A stretch of 64,000 nt of DNA from JBDHWG01 sp046328525 (GTDB lineage Bacteria > Chloroflexota > Anaerolineae > Epilineales > JAHCIE01): contig JAXLWK010000005.1 of assembly GCA_046328525.1 (NCBI GenBank), forward strand, positions 310,001-374,000. Direction: 5' to 3'. A program made the position numbers and the translations under genes. Below the pieces are notes generated by a model. That model was given only the letters and a program-made list of their open reading frames with translations, was not told the origin of the DNA and did not search any database. The stretch's first letter is position 1, and every line of letters begins with the position of its first letter. Below are positions 14,812 through 22,951 of the stretch, piece by piece.

Positions 14812-16210
14812 ATTCGTACGTAATCTGAATCTGGCTGGTGTACGTCAACTCGCCACCCTCGATGGTCGGCGGCGCAGCCATCGCCGCGGCCGGCGCAGCC
14901 ACGGGGCGCGCCGACATCTGCGGCGCCGGGCTGCCGATGACCTCGGTGATCTGGCGCGGCGGGCCGAGGGTGACGCCGTTGAGCTGGGCGAGCTGCGTCG
15001 CCTGGGCCTTTGCATTCGCGACGGCGTTGGCGCGCGCCTGGTCCATCACTGGCGCGGGGTTGTCCACGGTGAACGAGATGCCGCCGACGGTATTGGCCCC
15101 GGCCTCGAGCGCGGCGTCAATGATGCTTCCGACCGCCGACAGGTCGCGCAGCGTAACCGTAACCGCCGCCTGGACGTGGTAGACGGTCTTCGGCGGCCTG
15201 GCTGTCGCCGCCGGGGCCGCGCCGGCCGGCTGCGGGGACGGGCGCTCGTCGGTCGTCGGGTAGACGTTGTACTGCGTCGTCTGGATGTCGCGGTCACTCA
15301 CGCCCAGGCTCTTCAGTTTGGCGACGATGGCGGCCAGGTTCTTGTTGGCCTCGGCCGTCGCCGCCTTGACCGTGTCCCCCGTCACGTTGACGCCGAGGGT
15401 CACGCGGGCCACGTCCGGCGTCGCCACCGCGCGCCCGTTCCCAATCACGGTGATGCTGCCCGCTGTGGCCGCGCCGCCTGCCGGCTTCGCCGCGGCGGCG
15501 GTGGGCGTGGCGCTGCCGGCCGCCAGCGTTGCTGTTGCCGCGGTCGTCGCCATGGCGGGGGCGGGGGTGGCGGAGGGGGCCACCGTGGCGGCGACCTGGG
15601 CCGTCGCAGCCGCGGCAATGGCGGCCGCCGGCGTCGCGGCTTGAACCGCTGTCGCCGCCGCTGCCGCCGCAGTTATCGCGCCGCTTCCCGCGGCCGCCGC
15701 CGGCGTGGCCGCCGCCTTGCTGCCGTTGGCGACGGTCGCCGACGCCGGAGCGCCGGACGTGAACGCGCCGTCCAACGCTGCGCGCAAGGTCGGCATGGCG
15801 AGGTCGCGGTTGGCAAGCGCCCACTGCCGCAGCGTGGTGTACTGATCAGGGGCGAGGACCTCGTCCTTGAGGCGCTGCCAGCTCGCGGCGCCGATGGGGC
15901 CGACATCCTTGGCCAGCGTTCCCCGCGCCTGTGCCTCGCCCAGGAGCTGCCCCTCGTCCTTGATGACCATAGCCCAGCCGTTAGCCTGCTGGTCGCTGAG
16001 GCCGAGGGAAACGAGGGTCGCGGCGAACTCCGGGCTGGGGCGGGCGAGGAAGAACGTGAGCGGCAGCGGCTCCTGGTCGCTGATGCTGATCGTCGGCTGG
16101 GCGCTGGCCGACACGAACAGGGTCGCGTTCGGCGCCAGGCCCAGGGCGGTGATGAGGAGCGCGAGGGTCAGGCCGACACCCAGCGCGGCCATTGCGATTC
16201 GTCGGAGCAT
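14801..16210 (-). CDS. Secreted SIMPL (DUF541) domain protein
   Basis: A 469-aa exported protein. MLRRIAMAALGVGLTLALLI is an N-terminal signal or anchor. Residues about 45-170 form a unique alpha-helical region (FFLARPSPEFAATLVSLG). A long Ala/Thr-rich low-complexity linker follows, then the SIMPL domain (GSITVIGNGRAVATPDVARV to the end), with its typical 'QTTQYNVYPTTDE' and 'AQATQLAQLNGVTLG' segments. SIMPL proteins are BP26/OMP28-like and their function is poorly known. AGGAGG lies six bases before the ATG at 16210. The N-terminal region and linker are far longer than in ordinary SIMPL proteins (about 230 aa). Confidence 0.8.
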   Translation of the reverse strand: MLRRIAMAALGVGLTLALLITALGLAPNATLFVSASAQPTISISDQEPLPLTFFLARPSPEFAATLVSLGLSDQQANGWAMVIKDEGQLLGEAQARGTLAKDVGPIGAASWQRLKDEVLAPDQYTTLRQWALANRDLAMPTLRAALDGAFTSGAPASATVANGSKAAATPAAAAGSGAITAAAAAATAVQAATPAAAIAAAATAQVAATVAPSATPAPAMATTAATATLAAGSATPTAAAAKPAGGAATAGSITVIGNGRAVATPDVARVTLGVNVTGDTVKAATAEANKNLAAIVAKLKSLGVSDRDIQTTQYNVYPTTDERPSPQPAGAAPAATARPPKTVYHVQAAVTVTLRDLSAVGSIIDAALEAGANTVGGISFTVDNPAPVMDQARANAVANAKAQATQLAQLNGVTLGPPRQITEVIGSPAPQMSARPVAAPAAAMAAPPTIEGGELTYTSQIQITYEFTQ

Positions 16211-16380
16211 GCCATCCTCCTGGAGCCGTAGCCAGTCATCTAAATGTAGTAGAAACTGTGCATGAACAACCACAATATAGCGTATTTTCGGTCATTGTCA
16301 AGAGAGGCGTGTTTGCCTGAAATCGCGGCGCAGCCTAGACTTTAGTCCACGCCCCCCTTGCCCCTTGAAAGGAGCCTGCC

Positions 16381-17082
16381 ATGTCGTCTTCCGTGACCCA
16401 GGTCGAGGCCGCCCGGCACCAGATGGTGGCGGCGGCGCGCGCGATCATCAAGTCCGGCGCAATCTCGCGCTCCGGGCATGGCAACATGAGCATCCACCTG
16501 CCCGGCACGGATACCATGCTGCTTACCAATGTAGCAAACCTGGAAGACCTCGACGCCGCGCGGCTGCCGCTGGTCACCCTGGACGGCCGTGTCGTGGACG
16601 GGGAGCTGGACCCGGTGTCGGCTGAGATCATCGGCATGCACGCCGTGGTCTACGAGAGGAACCCCGACATGGGCGCGGTCATCCACACCCACGCGCCCTA
16701 CGCGACGGTCTATGCCGTCGCCAACCGCCCTATCGAGTGCTGGTACGAGGGGCTGGCGCGTTTTGGCCTCACCGACCCGATTCCGGTCGCCAAATACGGC
16801 CCGCGCGGTTCCCGCGAGTCGGTCACCAACATCGCCGACGTGATAGACGAGCGCACGCGCGGCGTCCTGCTCCAGAACCACGGCGTCCTGACCTTCGAGC
16901 ACGACGTGATGAGCGCGGTGCGGGTGCTGGTGATGATGGAGGAGGCGGCGGAGCTGGGGCTGCACGCCGAGGCCATCGGCGGGCCGACGCTGATCTCGCG
17001 CGAGGCCATCGAGTATACGCAGCAGCGCGCCCAGGAGTTCGCTGCGCGCGGCACGCAGCACGCCGAGCCGCACAGCCACTAA
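16381..17082 (+). CDS. Class II aldolase/adducin family protein
   Basis: A 233-aa protein of the L-fuculose-phosphate aldolase/ribulose-5-phosphate 4-epimerase family. The zinc site is visible as HTHAPYATVYA (His102, His104) and QNHGVLTF (His167). SGHGNMSIHLPG near residue 32 corresponds to the phosphate-binding 'GNxS' loop. AAAGGAG precedes the ATG by seven bases. It probably cleaves or epimerises a phosphorylated sugar or acts as a decarboxylase; the substrate is unresolved. Stands alone and faces the convergent MFS gene. Confidence 0.85.
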   Translation: MSSSVTQVEAARHQMVAAARAIIKSGAISRSGHGNMSIHLPGTDTMLLTNVANLEDLDAARLPLVTLDGRVVDGELDPVSAEIIGMHAVVYERNPDMGAVIHTHAPYATVYAVANRPIECWYEGLARFGLTDPIPVAKYGPRGSRESVTNIADVIDERTRGVLLQNHGVLTFEHDVMSAVRVLVMMEEAAELGLHAEAIGGPTLISREAIEYTQQRAQEFAARGTQHAEPHSH

Positions 17083-17111
17083 GCGGTTGTGATACGGGCG
17101 GGTTTGGACCC

Positions 17112-17137
17112 CTCCCCCCGTACTGGGCTGGGGGGAG
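17112..17137. repeat. CTCCCCCC/GGGGGGAG hairpin
   Basis: An 8-bp stem (17112-17119 with 17130-17137) in the 61-bp space between two convergent genes. It resembles the family D cores and may help terminate both transcripts. Confidence 0.6.
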
Positions 17138-17143
17138 AACAGC

Positions 17144-18397
17144 CTACTTTCCGCCGGGCGCGCGGATGAGGCGCGCGGTCTGCGCTTCCGGAATCTGGGC
17201 GCGGTGGGCGGTGTAGTAGCGGATGCCGACGAGCACGCCGACGAAGCAGATGGCGGCCTCGATGAGCAGCGTCTCGGACACGCCGATACGGTTGGCGAGC
17301 CAGCCGGTGATGAAGCCGCCGATGGGCGTCGTGCCGGCGAAGAGCAGGAAGTAGATGCTCATGACGCGCCCGCGCAGCTGGTCGGGCGCGTTGAGCTGCA
17401 ACAGGGTGTTGGATGTGGCGGTGTAGCTGATGCTGGCAAACCCAAGCAGGATGAGCAGGACGGCGGTCACGGGCAGGACGGTGCTGAGGGCGACGGCGGC
17501 CAGGAAGACGGCGAACAGGACCGAGCTGCCCAGGAGCAGCGGGAAGGTCGCCTGGGAACGGTTCGCCAGCAGCAGCGCGCCGATGAGCGAGCCGATGCCC
17601 ATGAACGAGGTGAGCAGGCCGAAGCCGGCGGCGCTGGTGTGGAGGACGAACTCGGCGATGAGGGGCAGCGTGACGGAGAAGTTGTAGCCGAAGGTGCCGA
17701 GGACGGCCATCATAATGACGACGATGAACGCCGGGACGGTGTGGCGCACGAACGACAGCCCCTCGCCGATCTGGCGGAAGACGTTGCCCCGCACCGGCGT
17801 CGGGACGTTGAAGAAGCGCTCCGGGCGCATCAGGAGCAGCGCGACGATTGGCGCGATGAAGCTCAGGGCGTTGAGGAAGAAGGCCGTGGCGATGCCCACC
17901 ACCGCGATGAGCACGCCGCCGACCGCCGGCCCGATAATGCGCGCGGCGTTGAAGAGCGACGAGTTGAGGGCGACGGCGTTGGGCAGGTCCTCGCGCCCGA
18001 CAAGCTCGACGATGAACGCCTGGCGCGTCGGGTTGTCGAAGGCGTTGATAATGCCCAGGACTAGGGCCAGAGCGTACACCTGCCACAGCTGCACCCGGCC
18101 TGTGTAGACGAGGATGCCGAGCACGAGGGCTTGCAGGGCGGAGATGACTTGCGTCAAGAGCAGGAATTTGCGCTTGGGGACCCGGTCGGCGAAGACGCCG
18201 CCAAACAGGGTGAACAGTAGGATGGGGAGCGTCTGGAGCGCGGTGACAATCCCGACCGCCAGGGGCGACGCGGTGAGCTGGAGCACAAGCCAGGACTGGC
18301 CGATGGTCTGCATCCACGTCCCGGTTAGGGAGACGAGCTGGCCGAGCCAGAACAGGCGGTAGTTGTAGCTGCGGAAAGCGTGAAAAGTGCGCGTCAT
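17144..18397 (-). CDS. MFS transporter, EntS/MFS_3 type
   Basis: A 417-aa permease with about twelve membrane segments. The N-terminus TFHAFRSYNYRLFWLGQLVSLTGTWMQTIGQSWLV is typical of the MFS_3 (enterobactin exporter EntS-like) group. FGGVFADRVPKRKFLL matches the loop 2-3 signature, and DNPTRQAFIVELVGRED is another hallmark of this subfamily. Expected role: export of a small molecule by proton exchange. A related paralogue lies at 25422-26744. The Shine-Dalgarno is weak; the start is set by the family N-terminus. Confidence 0.82.
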   Translation of the reverse strand: MTRTFHAFRSYNYRLFWLGQLVSLTGTWMQTIGQSWLVLQLTASPLAVGIVTALQTLPILLFTLFGGVFADRVPKRKFLLLTQVISALQALVLGILVYTGRVQLWQVYALALVLGIINAFDNPTRQAFIVELVGREDLPNAVALNSSLFNAARIIGPAVGGVLIAVVGIATAFFLNALSFIAPIVALLLMRPERFFNVPTPVRGNVFRQIGEGLSFVRHTVPAFIVVIMMAVLGTFGYNFSVTLPLIAEFVLHTSAAGFGLLTSFMGIGSLIGALLLANRSQATFPLLLGSSVLFAVFLAAVALSTVLPVTAVLLILLGFASISYTATSNTLLQLNAPDQLRGRVMSIYFLLFAGTTPIGGFITGWLANRIGVSETLLIEAAICFVGVLVGIRYYTAHRAQIPEAQTARLIRAPGGK

Positions 18398-18442
18398 AGG
18401 CAGGGTCTTTCTCGCTCGGCGGGCCGCCCACGCATACGAGGA

Positions 18443-18464
18443 GGGCGAGCCAAGCAGCTCGCCC
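18443..18464. repeat. Hairpin GGGCGAGC/GCTCGCCC
   Basis: An 8-bp perfect stem (18443-18450 with 18457-18464), loop CAAGCA, between the 52-aa ORF and the MFS gene on the minus strand. No T-run follows, so it is a palindromic repeat or a weak terminator. Confidence 0.6.
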
Positions 18465-18528
18465 CTGATTGCATTGCCGGAGAGGCCGACTCCATTATAG
18501 GCTGTATCGCCCGTTCAGGCTACTGCGC

Positions 18529-18687
18529 CTACTGAATGTCCACCCGGTTCGTCTGCGGGTTGAAGCGCGCCTCGGCCAGCTTCGGGCGGGCCTGGTAGAA
18601 GGCGTCCACCGTCACCGCCTTGTCCGGGAACGTCCGCACCATGCCCTGGGTGAGGGCGGTCAGCAGCTGCTGCACTTCGCTCAGCAT
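18529..18687 (-). CDS. Small 52-aa protein downstream of the DNA methyltransferase
   Basis: An ORF starting MLSEVQQLLTALTQGMV and ending AEARFNPQTNRVDIQ. Third codon positions are almost all G or C, as in neighbouring genes, which supports coding. It begins 18 bases after the methyltransferase stop on the same strand, so it is probably co-transcribed. No family recognised. The start lies in a CTTCGCTCAGCATGAC-like string resembling the repeat at 42957-43020, and the Shine-Dalgarno is poor. It may be a remnant or an accessory protein of the methyltransferase. Confidence 0.5.
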   Translation of the reverse strand: MLSEVQQLLTALTQGMVRTFPDKAVTVDAFYQARPKLAEARFNPQTNRVDIQ

Positions 18688-18705
18688 GACAGCCCAGGCT
18701 GATTC

Positions 18706-20100
18706 TCAAAGGGGACTCAGTAGAGTTTCGCCCCGCCGGCCGTCTATCGTCTCCCAGCGCACGGCGACGCGCGCGCCCGACGACGGCTGCCCCTCGGCGC
18801 GGGTGGGGACGAGAACACCCGGCCGGCCGTAGCCGCGCCACCCTTGCCAGCTGGAGCAGAATGTCCCGTCCCACGCCCAATCCACCGCCCAATACTCTAC
18901 CTCGGCCGGGTCGCTCGCCAGAACGACCGCCGTTGTCGGAGCGGTGGCGGACGTGGAGGGAGGGGCGACCTGTTCCAGGCGGAATTGTGGCGGCAGGCGA
19001 CCGGCACCGGCAATCGGATCAGCGGGCGCCTCGCCCACGGAGAGGACGCTGAACGGGCGGCTGCCCGCGCCTAGCAGACGGGCGCGGGCGACAGCGACGC
19101 CGGCCGCGCCGGCCTCGATGCCGAGCCAGCGGCGGCCCAGGCTCGCGGCGGCGACGAGCGTCGTGCCGCTGCCGGCGAACGGGTCCAGGACCACGTCGCC
19201 CGCATTGGACGACGCCGCGATGATGCGCCGCAGCAGGGCCAGCGGTTTCTGGGTCGGGTAGCCGGTGCGCTCGGCCGGCGGCAGGTGCATCACGTCGGGA
19301 ATGTCGAGCCAGAGATTGTCCAGCGGCGCGTGGTCCACCAGCCGCCCGTCGGCCGTCTCCTCCAGGAAGTATTTCACGCGGTGGCGGCCGTTGCGCGTGA
19401 CGTGGACGCGGCCCTCGGCCTCGAGCGCGGCCAGGCTGGCGTCGGTGTAGTCGCCGCGCGGCGCGGTGCGGAACCAGCGGCCCTGCGCGGCGTCCCAGCG
19501 GGCCGCGCGGCGCGACGCCTCGCGCTCGACGGTCGGGCGGTGGAAGGTGAAGCGGGCGCTCTTGGCGTAGAACAGGATGGTATCGGTGACGCGCCCGAAT
19601 TGCCCGCTGGCGGCCTTGCGGCCCAGGGTCGCGGCGCGCCGCCAGACGATCTCGTTGCGGAAGTTTTCCGCGCCAAACACCTCGTCCAGGAGCACGCGGG
19701 CATACGCGGCGGCGCGCCAGTCAAGGTGAATGTAGAGGCTGCCCGTGTCGGCCAGCAGGCTGTGCAAGAGGCGCAGGCGGGGGTAGAGCATGTCGAGCCA
19801 GCGATCGAGACTCGGCCAGGCGTCGCTGAAGGCGTAGCGCGGCGTGACGCGGCCATCGGGCAGGCTCAGGGGCTGCGCGTAGTGGGCGCGGGTGGCGAAG
19901 GGCGGGTCCAGATAGACGAGGGCGACGCGCCCGGCCCAGGCGCTCGCCAGGGCGTGGAGCGCGGCCAGGTTGTCGCCCCAAATGAGGCAGTTATCGCCCG
20001 CGCCGCCGATCCGCTCCACGGTCGTCACGGAGGGCGGCGGCGACGGGGCGGCCGGCTCGCTGCGGCTCTCCCAGGTTAGGCGGACGGTGGAACGCGGCAC
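18706..20100 (-). CDS. Beta-class DNA methyltransferase (orphan)
   Basis: A 464-aa amino-methyltransferase (N6-adenine or N4-cytosine). The catalytic motif IV is YLDPPFA (residues 63-69) and precedes the AdoMet motif DVVLDPFAGSGTTLVAA: beta-class order. TGYPTQKPLALLRRII is the usual segment before motif I. After the catalytic core there is a C-terminal region of about 110 residues (from GSRPFSVLS) ending in a Trp-rich stretch, not obvious in simple solitary methyltransferases. GTG start, with AGGAG seven bases upstream. No restriction endonuclease or specificity subunit is adjacent, so it is an orphan or regulatory methyltransferase; target site unknown. Confidence 0.85.
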   Translation of the reverse strand: MPRSTVRLTWESRSEPAAPSPPPSVTTVERIGGAGDNCLIWGDNLAALHALASAWAGRVALVYLDPPFATRAHYAQPLSLPDGRVTPRYAFSDAWPSLDRWLDMLYPRLRLLHSLLADTGSLYIHLDWRAAAYARVLLDEVFGAENFRNEIVWRRAATLGRKAASGQFGRVTDTILFYAKSARFTFHRPTVEREASRRAARWDAAQGRWFRTAPRGDYTDASLAALEAEGRVHVTRNGRHRVKYFLEETADGRLVDHAPLDNLWLDIPDVMHLPPAERTGYPTQKPLALLRRIIAASSNAGDVVLDPFAGSGTTLVAAASLGRRWLGIEAGAAGVAVARARLLGAGSRPFSVLSVGEAPADPIAGAGRLPPQFRLEQVAPPSTSATAPTTAVVLASDPAEVEYWAVDWAWDGTFCSSWQGWRGYGRPGVLVPTRAEGQPSSGARVAVRWETIDGRRGETLLSPL

Positions 20101-20175
20101 GACGCGAGGCTCCTAAGAGTTTGATGAGAAGGGGTGTACCACGGTTCGGAGGGGCTGTCAAGCCTGGCAAACTAT

Positions 20176-20205
20176 TTGGCCTTTTGGCGGAGCGTGACGT
20201 AAAAT
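20176..20205 (+). promoter_or_regulatory. Possible promoter for the PpiC lipoprotein
   Basis: TTGGCC (20176-20181), 18 bases, TAAAAT (20200-20205), in the divergent gap between the methyltransferase and the lipoprotein gene. Confidence 0.35.
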
Positions 20206-20291
20206 TGAGGCACTGCACACATCCGTGTTCATTCAGGGGCTTGCCTGCGCGGCGAGCCTTCTTTGTGGCTATTGGTATTAGGAGGTATTCG

Positions 20292-21326
20292 GTGATAAAG
20301 CTACAGATTGCGGGGCTTGCGCTCGTCCTGGCCGTGGCCCTCGCGGGCTGCCAGTCGGCGCAAAGCACACCGGCGCCCGCGCCCCAGGCGACTGCTCCGG
20401 CGGCGGCACAAGCCGCAGCGCCCGCAGCCACGGCCGCGACATCGGCGACGGCCGCGGTTCCGTCGAGCGCGCCGGCGGCGCAGCCCACGCCGCTCCCCAC
20501 GCTCGTGCCGATCACGTTCAAGACGACGAACAACGGCGACGCGGCGGCCTCGGTCAACAGCATTCCGATTAAGCTCGGCGACTTCACGAAATTTGCGAAC
20601 CAGATTCGGAATTCGTATGCCAATTCTGGCTCGGATCCCAATAGCGCCGACGGGCAGCAGGAGCTGAAGCAGCAGTACTCGGACCTGCTCGAGTCCCTTA
20701 TCATCCAGGAGCTTGTGCGGCAGTCGGCCAAGAACCAGGGCATCACGGTGGGTGACGACGAGGTCAAGACCCAGATTGACCAGATCACGCAGCGCCAGGG
20801 CGGCCCGGAGGGTCTGGCGAAGGCGCTGGCGGCCCAGGGCCTGACCCAGGATGATCTGACGGCGCTCATCAAAGACCGCGTCCTGGCGGGCAAGATCGGC
20901 GACAGCATCACCAAGAGCGTGCCGACGACGGGCGAGCAGATCCACGCCCGCCACATCCTCGTCAAGACCGAGGACGACGCCAAGAAGGCGGCGGAGCGGC
21001 TGGCGAAGGGCGAGGCGTTCGACGCTGTGGCGAAGGACGTGAGCATTGACCCCAGCGCCAAGACCAACGGCGGCGACCTGGGTTGGTTCAGCCGCGGCCA
21101 GATGGTGCCGGAGTTCGAACAGGCGGCGTTCGCCCTGGCGGTGAACAAGGTCAGCGATCCTGTGAAGAGCCAGTTCGGCTACCACATCATCCAGGTGACC
21201 GAGAAGGACGCGAACCACCCGCTGTCCCAGGATGACATTGACCGGGTCAAGGAACAGAAGATCGGCGACTGGATTGACCAGCAAAAGAAGGCCGCCAAGA
21301 TCGAGAAGTATCTCTCCCTCGACTAA
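20292..21326 (+). CDS. Lipoprotein peptidyl-prolyl isomerase (PrsA/SurA-like)
   Basis: A 344-aa extracytoplasmic foldase. The GTG start has GGAGG at 20281-20285. The signal peptide ends in a lipobox LAGC (Cys20), followed by an Ala/Pro/Thr-rich linker. Residues about 80-220 form the SurA-type N-terminal chaperone helices (INQL-like region DGQQELKQQYSDLLESLIIQELV). Residues about 218-320 are a parvulin/PpiC domain (HARHILVKTEDDAKKAAERL … GGDLGWFSRGQMVPEFEQAAF … FGYHIIQVTEK). It should assist folding of exported proteins at the membrane surface. A strong hairpin follows 18 bases after the stop. Confidence 0.88.
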   Translation: MIKLQIAGLALVLAVALAGCQSAQSTPAPAPQATAPAAAQAAAPAATAATSATAAVPSSAPAAQPTPLPTLVPITFKTTNNGDAAASVNSIPIKLGDFTKFANQIRNSYANSGSDPNSADGQQELKQQYSDLLESLIIQELVRQSAKNQGITVGDDEVKTQIDQITQRQGGPEGLAKALAAQGLTQDDLTALIKDRVLAGKIGDSITKSVPTTGEQIHARHILVKTEDDAKKAAERLAKGEAFDAVAKDVSIDPSAKTNGGDLGWFSRGQMVPEFEQAAFALAVNKVSDPVKSQFGYHIIQVTEKDANHPLSQDDIDRVKEQKIGDWIDQQKKAAKIEKYLSLD

Positions 21327-21343
21327 GGTTCCGTTGAAGGCAT

Positions 21344-21379
21344 GCGAGGGGCCTCGCCCAGGTGGGCGAGGCCCCTCGC
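21344..21379. terminator. Strong hairpin after the PpiC gene
   Basis: A 16-bp perfect stem (21344-21359 with 21364-21379) with loop AGGT, 18 bases past the stop. It lacks a downstream T-run, so it may act as an mRNA-stabilising hairpin or a factor-assisted terminator. Confidence 0.6.
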
Positions 21380-21536
21380 GCGTTGCCCAGCCATCCCCGA
21401 ACTGCGTCCCTGTGATAGGCGGCTTTTGTGGCCCCTGAATTGCTTTATAGGGCAGTGCAGGGCCGAGCGATCTAAACAACGCGACCAACGTCTCAACAGC
21501 GGACCGCGCCGAGGGGCGTGGGCAGTGGAGGACCTG

Positions 21537-21716
21537 ATGGCAAAGTCTACCCTGAACCCGAACGTCGAGTACTCGCCCGTGGACACGATCTACATTAGCG
21601 AAGCGGAGCTGCGCCAGCCGCTCAACCAGAACCGGCGCTATGACTCCCGCTGGATGGCCGACCCCACGTTCCGCGCCTGGCTCATCTGGCAGCGCCGACG
21701 CGGGAAAGACGTGTAG
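21537..21716 (+). CDS. Small hypothetical protein (59 aa)
   Basis: The sequence starts MAKSTLNPNVEYSPVDT and ends RAWLIWQRRRGKDV. GGAGG at 21527-21531 lies five bases before the ATG, a strong start. The protein has an acidic, Tyr-rich first half and a basic tail. No family recognised; probably a cytosolic single-domain protein or adaptor. Located between the PpiC gene and the dioxygenase-like gene. Confidence 0.65.
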   Translation: MAKSTLNPNVEYSPVDTIYISEAELRQPLNQNRRYDSRWMADPTFRAWLIWQRRRGKDV

Positions 21717-21803
21717 TCCGGCGCTGTGTCACGGTTCGGGTAAGAGAATAGGGTCACGCCGTGTCGGAATCCCGTAGCAAGAGCGAAACGGAGGATGCGG
21801 CGT

Positions 21804-22763
21804 ATGGCGAGCGGTGTTCATGGCATTCATCACGTGACGGTGATCTCCGGCGATGCCCAGGAGAACCTGAATTTCTACGTCGGCGTGCTGGGCATGCGGC
21901 TGGTCAAGAAGAGTGTCAACCAGGACGCGCCCGACGTCTACCACCTGTTCTACGCGGACGGCGTCGGCTCACCCGGTACGGACCTGACCTTCTTCCCCTT
22001 CCCCGGCGCGCGGCCCGGCCGCATCGGCGCGGGCATGACCGTCGAGACGCCTTTCGCGGTTCCCGTCGGCAGTTTTTCGTATTGGCAGGCGCGCCTGGTT
22101 GAGCATGGTGTGCCGGTCGGCCCAGTGGAGACGCGGTTCGGCGAGGCGACGCTGCCGTTTGTGGACCCCCACGGTTTGAGACTGGCCCTGGTCGAGAGCG
22201 ACGACCCGCGACAATTCACGCCCTGGGCCGATAGCCCTGTTCCCGCTGAACGCCAACTGCGCGGCATGCACACGGTTCGCCTCTGGGAGCGGAGCCTGAA
22301 GGCGACTGAGGCGCTGCTGACTGGGCGCATGGGCTTTGCCCTGGTTGCCGAGGAAGACGGCTGGCGGCGCTATGCTGTGGACGGTGGCGGCTCCGGGAAG
22401 TACGTGGACATCAAAGAGATGCCGCAGGAGCGCGCCGGACTATCGGGCGCCGGCACGGTGCACCACGTGGCATTCCGCGTCGCCGACACGCCGGAGGAGA
22501 TGGCCGTGCGCGCCGAGGTGCAGGCGGCGGGCATGCAGCCCACGCCCCAGATTGACCGCTTCTGGTTCAACTCGGTCTACTTCCGCGAGCCGGGCGGCGT
22601 CCTGTTCGAGCTGGCAACCGACGGCCCGGGCTTCGACCGAGATGAAGACATGGCCCACCTGGGCGAGCAGCTCATCCTCCCGCCGTGGCTGGAGCAATAT
22701 CGCGCGCAGATCGAGGCGGTCCTCCCACCGCTGACCATGCCTCGCGTCGCGCCGACCCGCTGA
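21804..22763 (+). CDS. VOC-family ring-cleaving dioxygenase-like protein
   Basis: A 319-aa protein with two vicinal-oxygen-chelate modules, closest in pattern to the PcpA/LinE/MhqO ring-cleavage dioxygenases. Module 1 begins GVHGIHHVTVISGDAQENLNFYVGVLGMRLVKKSVN. Module 2 contains GTVHHVAFRVADTPEEM and VLFELATDGPGF, giving the His and Glu metal ligands. The VKKSVNQDAPDVYHLFYAD block is characteristic. Likely iron(II)-dependent cleavage of a hydroquinone or catechol, or detoxification of a quinone; substrate unknown. ATG 21804 has GGAGG nine bases upstream; ATG 21795 is too close to the same Shine-Dalgarno. Confidence 0.82.
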   Translation: MASGVHGIHHVTVISGDAQENLNFYVGVLGMRLVKKSVNQDAPDVYHLFYADGVGSPGTDLTFFPFPGARPGRIGAGMTVETPFAVPVGSFSYWQARLVEHGVPVGPVETRFGEATLPFVDPHGLRLALVESDDPRQFTPWADSPVPAERQLRGMHTVRLWERSLKATEALLTGRMGFALVAEEDGWRRYAVDGGGSGKYVDIKEMPQERAGLSGAGTVHHVAFRVADTPEEMAVRAEVQAAGMQPTPQIDRFWFNSVYFREPGGVLFELATDGPGFDRDEDMAHLGEQLILPPWLEQYRAQIEAVLPPLTMPRVAPTR

Positions 22764-22777
22764 GAATTGTCCATAGC

Positions 22778-22806
22778 GTAGGGGCGGGTTTGAAACCCGC
22801 CCCTAC
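22778..22806. repeat. GTAGGGGC palindrome (family B), copy 2
   Basis: Perfect 29-bp hairpin, arms GTAGGGGCGGGTTT/AAACCCGCCCCTAC around one G, 14 bases after the dioxygenase-like stop. Identical to the copy at 60719. Confidence 0.9.
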
Positions 22807-22951
22807 GGTTATTTCCCCCGCATCCCCAACCCCCGTTTCCCGTTATATACAGTGAGGCGCGCCGCCCAATCTATCCAATGCGGCGCGCTCGCCAACCAAT
22901 CTCAATCCCAAAGGTCGCTCTCGAAATGTGAGTGACGGAGGCTCAATCAGA

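Noticed and set aside
14838..16265. Long plus-strand open frames opposite the SIMPL gene
   Set aside because: They lie antisense to a gene with a clear domain, signal peptide and Shine-Dalgarno; the low-complexity Ala/Thr stretch creates long opposite frames.
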